From contig NZ_JALCYY010000005.1 in NCBI RefSeq assembly GCF_022690685.1, positions 88,684-152,683 of the forward strand: a DNA stretch of 64,000 nucleotides, written 5' to 3'. Made by a program: the position numbers and the translations under genes. The stretch comes from Anaeromyxobacter terrae. GTDB taxonomy: Bacteria > Myxococcota > Myxococcia > Myxococcales > Anaeromyxobacteraceae. Positions 60,996-64,000 of this stretch are shown here, piece after piece. The notes below the pieces were generated by a model. It worked only from the letters and a program-made list of their open reading frames with translations. It was not told where the DNA came from and searched no databases. How positions within the stretch are numbered: the first letter of the stretch is position 1; the number at the start of each line of letters is the position of its first letter.

Positions 60996-61541
60996 TCAGA
61001 TCGAGCCGCGCGGCACCGGCCCCATCCCCTCGTCGTCCTGCGGCTTCCCGCACTCGGCCATGGTCTCCTCGACGAGCTGCGCGAGCCGCCCGCGCTTCTG
61101 CGCCTCGACGAGCGCGTCGAGCTCCTCGCGCCGCGCCTCGGGGTCGGCCCGTACGAGCGAGCGGTACGCCCGGAGCACGCTCTCGATGCCCGCCGTCTGG
61201 ACCGCCACCCAGTCCTCCTTCGCGCGCGGATGCTCGATGAGGTAGGTCGCCATCCCGAAGATGGATTGGAGGTAAAGGGGACGCCCGTAAGGGCCGGAGT
61301 CCTCCACGAGGACGTCGAGCGGACCGGAGCAGCTCCGCACCTGGACGTCGGGGATCGCCACGATCCAGTCGAGGAGCCACCGGCGGGAGGCGTTCGCGTC
61401 GCGCGCGAGCGGGTCCTTCTCGAGCTTGCGCGTGGTCTGCACCGCGCGCCGGCGCTCCTCGGCGGTCGAGGGTCCGCGCGCGCCCGCGACGGCGGGGGCG
61501 AGGAGCGCGAGCGAGAGGGCGACGAGCAGCGAGCGGATCAC
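60996..61541 (-). CDS. Secreted protein of unknown function
   Basis: I do not recognise this 181-residue protein. It has a signal peptide (about 1-21, ending VAGARG), is mainly helical and charged, and has three cysteines besides, one in RSCSGPLDVLVEDSGPYGRP and one in MAECGKP near the end. It contains YLQSIFGMATYLIEHP and AGIESVLRAYRSL, helical and amphipathic. The start is GTG 61541 with GGAGG at five bases. It is convergent with the CPBP protease and divergent from the hybrid kinase. Confidence 0.75.
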   Translation of the reverse strand: MIRSLLVALSLALLAPAVAGARGPSTAEERRRAVQTTRKLEKDPLARDANASRRWLLDWIVAIPDVQVRSCSGPLDVLVEDSGPYGRPLYLQSIFGMATYLIEHPRAKEDWVAVQTAGIESVLRAYRSLVRADPEARREELDALVEAQKRGRLAQLVEETMAECGKPQDDEGMGPVPRGSI

Positions 61542-61736
61542 GGGGACCTCCGTAGCAGAGCAGACGGATCCGAGCATGGGCCGCGCCACGCGTCGAGCGC
61601 GACCGCACCGTCTCCTCCTTGGGGCGGAACCTCGGTAGGCCCCTCGACAACGCGGTGCGGGTAAGAGAGCTATCGACCCACGGCGGCGGCGTGCGGGCGC
61701 CCTCAGGGGCGGCGGAGGCGGGGACCGGAGGCATCG

Positions 61737-63296
61737 ATGGGGAACGAAGGTTCGCAGCTCGAAGACCGGGTCCTCCTGCTCATGCCCACCGCCCAAGGCG
61801 CCGACCTCGCCGGGCCGGCGCTCCGCCGCGCAGGGCTCACCGTCGTGTCCCTCCCCGACGCGACGGCGCTCGCCGGCGAGCTGGGCCGCGGCGCGGCGGC
61901 GGTGGTGGTCGAGTCGGAGGCCCTCGGACCGGACGCCCTCACCGAGCTCTCCGGGGCGCTCGGGCTGCAGGAGGCGTGGTCGGATCTGCCGGTGATCGTC
62001 CTCTGCCCCGCCGGGCTCCGCCTCCCTGCCGCGTCGCCCGCGCCGGAGACGCTCGAGGCGCTCGGCAACGTGACGCTCGTCGAGCGCCCCGCGCAGGTCC
62101 TCACGCTCGTCGGCGCGGTGAAGATCGCGGTCCGCAACCGCCGCCGCCAGTACGCGGCGCGCGACCTCATGCGCCAGCTCGGGCGCGCGGTGGACGCCCG
62201 CGACGAGTTCCTCGCGATGCTCGGCCACGAGCTGCGCAACCCGCTCGGCGCGATCCTCCTCGCGCTGCCGCTCGTCCGTGCCTCCGACGACGAGCGCCCT
62301 CGCGGGATCATCGATCGCCAGGCGCGCCGGCTCGCGCGACTCGTCGACGACCTCCTCGAGGTCTCGCGCGTGACCCGCGGGCAGATCACGCTTCGGCGCG
62401 AGGTCGTCGACCTGAACGAGATCGTCGGCGAGGCGGTGGCCGGGCTCGCCGAGGCCGCACGGCTCCAGGGGCTCGATCTCGCCGTGTCCCTCTGGCGCGA
62501 GCGCGTCCCCGTCCACGCCGACCCGGTCCGCGTCGAGCAGATCGTCGCGAACCTCCTCGCGAACGCCCTCAAGTACACGCCCTCGGGCGGGCGCGTCACC
62601 GTCCTCGTCGCCCGGCGCAACGAGAAGGCGTCCATCCGGGTCTGCGACGACGGCATCGGCATCCCCGGCGAGATGATCTCCCGGATCTTCGAGCCGTTCA
62701 CCCAGGCCGCGACGACCATCGACCGCGCCCAGGGCGGCCTCGGCCTCGGCCTCGCGCTCGTGAAGCGGCTCGTCGATCAGCACGGCGGGATCGTCGAGGC
62801 GCGGAGCCCCGGGCCGGGCCTCGGCAGCGAGTTCGAGGTCTCCCTGCCGATCGCGGCGGTCACCGAGGTCGGGGAACGGCCGCTGCCCCTCCAGGAGCCG
62901 CGCGCGGGCAAGCTCCGCGTCCTCGTCGTCGAGGACAACGAGGACAACCGCGACGCGCTGCGGCTGCTCGTCGAGCACCTCGGGCACGAGGTCGACGCGG
63001 TCGAGGACGGGCTGCGCGGGGTCGCGCGCGCCCTCTCGGATCATCCCGACGTGATGCTCGTGGACATCGGCCTCCCGGGGCTCGACGGGTACGAGGTCGC
63101 GCGGCGCGTCCGGGGCGCGCTCGGGCAGGGCGTGAAGCTGGTCGCGGTGACGGGCTACGGGCAGCCGGAGGACCGGCGCCGCGCCATCGCCGCGGGCTTC
63201 GACCAGCACCTCACGAAGCCCGTGGACTACGACACGCTCTTCAGGCTGTTCAAGCCGGGCGCGTGGTCGTCGCCGATCGGCGCCGCCGCGGGCTGA
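61737..63296 (+). CDS. Hybrid histidine kinase with C-terminal receiver
   Basis: The 519-residue cytoplasmic protein has a divergent receiver-like N-terminus (about 10-130) without clear phospho-Asp, a coil, a HisKA H-box MLGHELRNPLGAI near residue 164, an HATPase (VANLLANALKYTP, GGLGLGLALVKRL), and a true receiver from about 395 (VLVVEDNEDNRDA, phospho-Asp near 443 in LVDIGLPGLDG, TKPVD). There is no membrane helix, so it senses a cytoplasmic cue. The ATG follows GGAGG at five bases. It seems monocistronic. Confidence 0.92.
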   Translation: MGNEGSQLEDRVLLLMPTAQGADLAGPALRRAGLTVVSLPDATALAGELGRGAAAVVVESEALGPDALTELSGALGLQEAWSDLPVIVLCPAGLRLPAASPAPETLEALGNVTLVERPAQVLTLVGAVKIAVRNRRRQYAARDLMRQLGRAVDARDEFLAMLGHELRNPLGAILLALPLVRASDDERPRGIIDRQARRLARLVDDLLEVSRVTRGQITLRREVVDLNEIVGEAVAGLAEAARLQGLDLAVSLWRERVPVHADPVRVEQIVANLLANALKYTPSGGRVTVLVARRNEKASIRVCDDGIGIPGEMISRIFEPFTQAATTIDRAQGGLGLGLALVKRLVDQHGGIVEARSPGPGLGSEFEVSLPIAAVTEVGERPLPLQEPRAGKLRVLVVEDNEDNRDALRLLVEHLGHEVDAVEDGLRGVARALSDHPDVMLVDIGLPGLDGYEVARRVRGALGQGVKLVAVTGYGQPEDRRRAIAAGFDQHLTKPVDYDTLFRLFKPGAWSSPIGAAAG

Positions 63297-63750
63297 GCCG
63301 CCGCGCCCCGGCCCACCGCCGTCCATGTCGGGTGCGGGGCCGCGCTGCCGGGCCTACACGACCGAGCATGATTCGGAAACAGTCAACGAGCGAAGCGAGC
63401 CCGCCGGGACGACACCGCGATAGCGGCGGCGCCGCCCGCGGTGGCGCAAGGGACGCGGCGAAGGGGTGGGGGCGCAGACCTCAGGATTCATCACATCAAG
63501 GCCGACCGCCCGGAGGGCCGTACGCCGATCGACGGGCGTATGGATGCGCACATCGGACTCGGGCATCGACGAGTTCGAGGCGGCGCGACAGAGCCACTCA
63601 CGCGCGCGCACCTGGGCCTGGCGCGCGCGTTCGACCGCGGCAGGGGGTTGCCGAGGGGAGGCCGAAGATGGCCGCGCTGGCGCGAGCCTGGAGCGCCTCC
63701 GGAGCTCCCGAAGACGCATGTTACGAAGGGTGCATCTGGAGGTGCACTCC
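63297..63750. other. Intergenic region before the HNH gene, no gene recognised
   Basis: This 454-base stretch is somewhat less uniform in codon-like periodicity than the rest. I see reading frames on both strands but none with a ribosome-binding site and recognisable protein. A remnant of a mobile or duplicated gene is possible given the HNH neighbour, but I cannot support one. Confidence 0.35.
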
Positions 63751-64000
63751 ATGTCTTCGCTCGCCCCCGCTTCCCTCGACTCGAGCGTCCTCGCCGTTCG
63801 CCTGCGCGACCTCGCCGGAGAGGAACGAAACGTCCAGGTGGACTTCCTCCTTCACCTCGACGAGTTCGAACGACGGCGCGCCTTCGTCGAGGCGGGGCAT
63901 GCCTCGCTCTGGGCCTATTGCCTGAAGGTCCTCCACCTCCGGGAGGGGGCCGCCGGCCGGCGCATCCAGGCCATGCGCGTGCTGCGCCGGTTCCCGAGCC
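63751..64000 (+). CDS. HNH endonuclease-family protein, N-terminal part (runs off window)
   Basis: The first 83 residues are visible. LAGEERNVQVDFLLHLDEFERRRAFVE is followed by GHASLWAYCLKVLHLREGAAGRRIQA and VLRRFP. This helical N-terminus is the one I associate with multi-copy myxobacterial proteins that end in an HNH nuclease domain; that domain would lie beyond the window. The ATG at 63751 follows GGAGG at eight bases. It may be part of a mobile or restriction-type element. Confidence 0.65.
   Translation, partial: MSSLAPASLDSSVLAVRLRDLAGEERNVQVDFLLHLDEFERRRAFVEAGHASLWAYCLKVLHLREGAAGRRIQAMRVLRRFPS

Noticed and set aside
63354..63752. Minus-strand frame of 132 codons before the HNH gene
   Set aside because: It overlaps the HNH start, has no ribosome-binding site that I can see and no recognisable domain.

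Overview
This is a very G+C-rich, gene-dense stretch of a bacterial chromosome, most likely from the Myxococcota and close to Anaeromyxobacter. The reasons are the strong G/C third-position bias, two proteins with the PilZ-type paralogous domain typical of myxobacteria (TIGR02266-like), many two-component proteins, an HNH-endonuclease N-terminus of a type common in this group, and frequent GTG/TTG starts. I assign the organism by gene content only. I see no rRNA, tRNA, CRISPR array, insertion sequence or prophage.

Layout. 1-3.9 kb: end of an RND efflux adaptor, its large permease and a small membrane protein. 4-8.3 kb: an SDR without the usual catalytic Tyr/Lys, formate-tetrahydrofolate ligase, a GNAT acetyltransferase and an Fe-S aldo/keto reductase. 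8.7-13.4 kb: a YegD-like Hsp70 ATPase, an anti-sigma/ECF sigma pair with a candidate self-activated promoter, and a divergent MetOD1-like sensor plus histidine kinase. 13.4-17.6 kb: a zinc/manganese-type ABC importer operon with an outer-membrane protein and a small secreted His/Cys protein at its head. 17.7-22.4 kb: acyl-CoA/lipid genes (CaiB/BaiF CoA-transferase, SCP2 protein, acyl-CoA synthetase, TPR protein) and a response regulator. 22.5-25.5 kb: two tandem von Willebrand-A lipoproteins. 25.7-28.8 kb: guaB and guaA, separated by palindromic repeats.

29-35 kb: a PilZ-Hsp70 fusion protein, a DedA protein, and the coupled operon miaB - vanZ-like - gamma-carbonic anhydrase - cyclic-nucleotide-binding protein, followed upstream by an unusual imperfect inverted repeat. 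35-43.5 kb: a TonB-type protein with a CoxE-like VWA protein, an M48 protease, a second acyl-CoA synthetase, a TrmA-type RNA methyltransferase and a stand-alone PilZ protein. 43.6-47 kb: thiolase, 3-oxoacid CoA-transferase A and B, and a SAM hydrolase. 47-53.7 kb: an isoaspartyl peptidase, an AcoR-like GAF pseudokinase with its response regulator, an adhesin-like DUF2807 protein, and uracil-DNA glycosylase - NfeD - slipin. 53.8-64 kb: a zinc-dependent phospholipase C-like protein, a solute-symporter/histidine-kinase fusion with response regulator, coaBC, a CPBP protease, a hybrid histidine kinase and a truncated HNH protein at the right edge.

Two things stand out. One is the PilZ-Hsp70 fusion with intact c-di-GMP-binding motifs. 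The other is a recurring architecture in which a sigma-70-like -10 element lies only 5-12 bases before a start codon that has no Shine-Dalgarno sequence, pointing to leaderless mRNAs for guaB, the PilZ proteins, miaB, the TrmA-like enzyme, coaBC and others. In several cases this decides the start codon.
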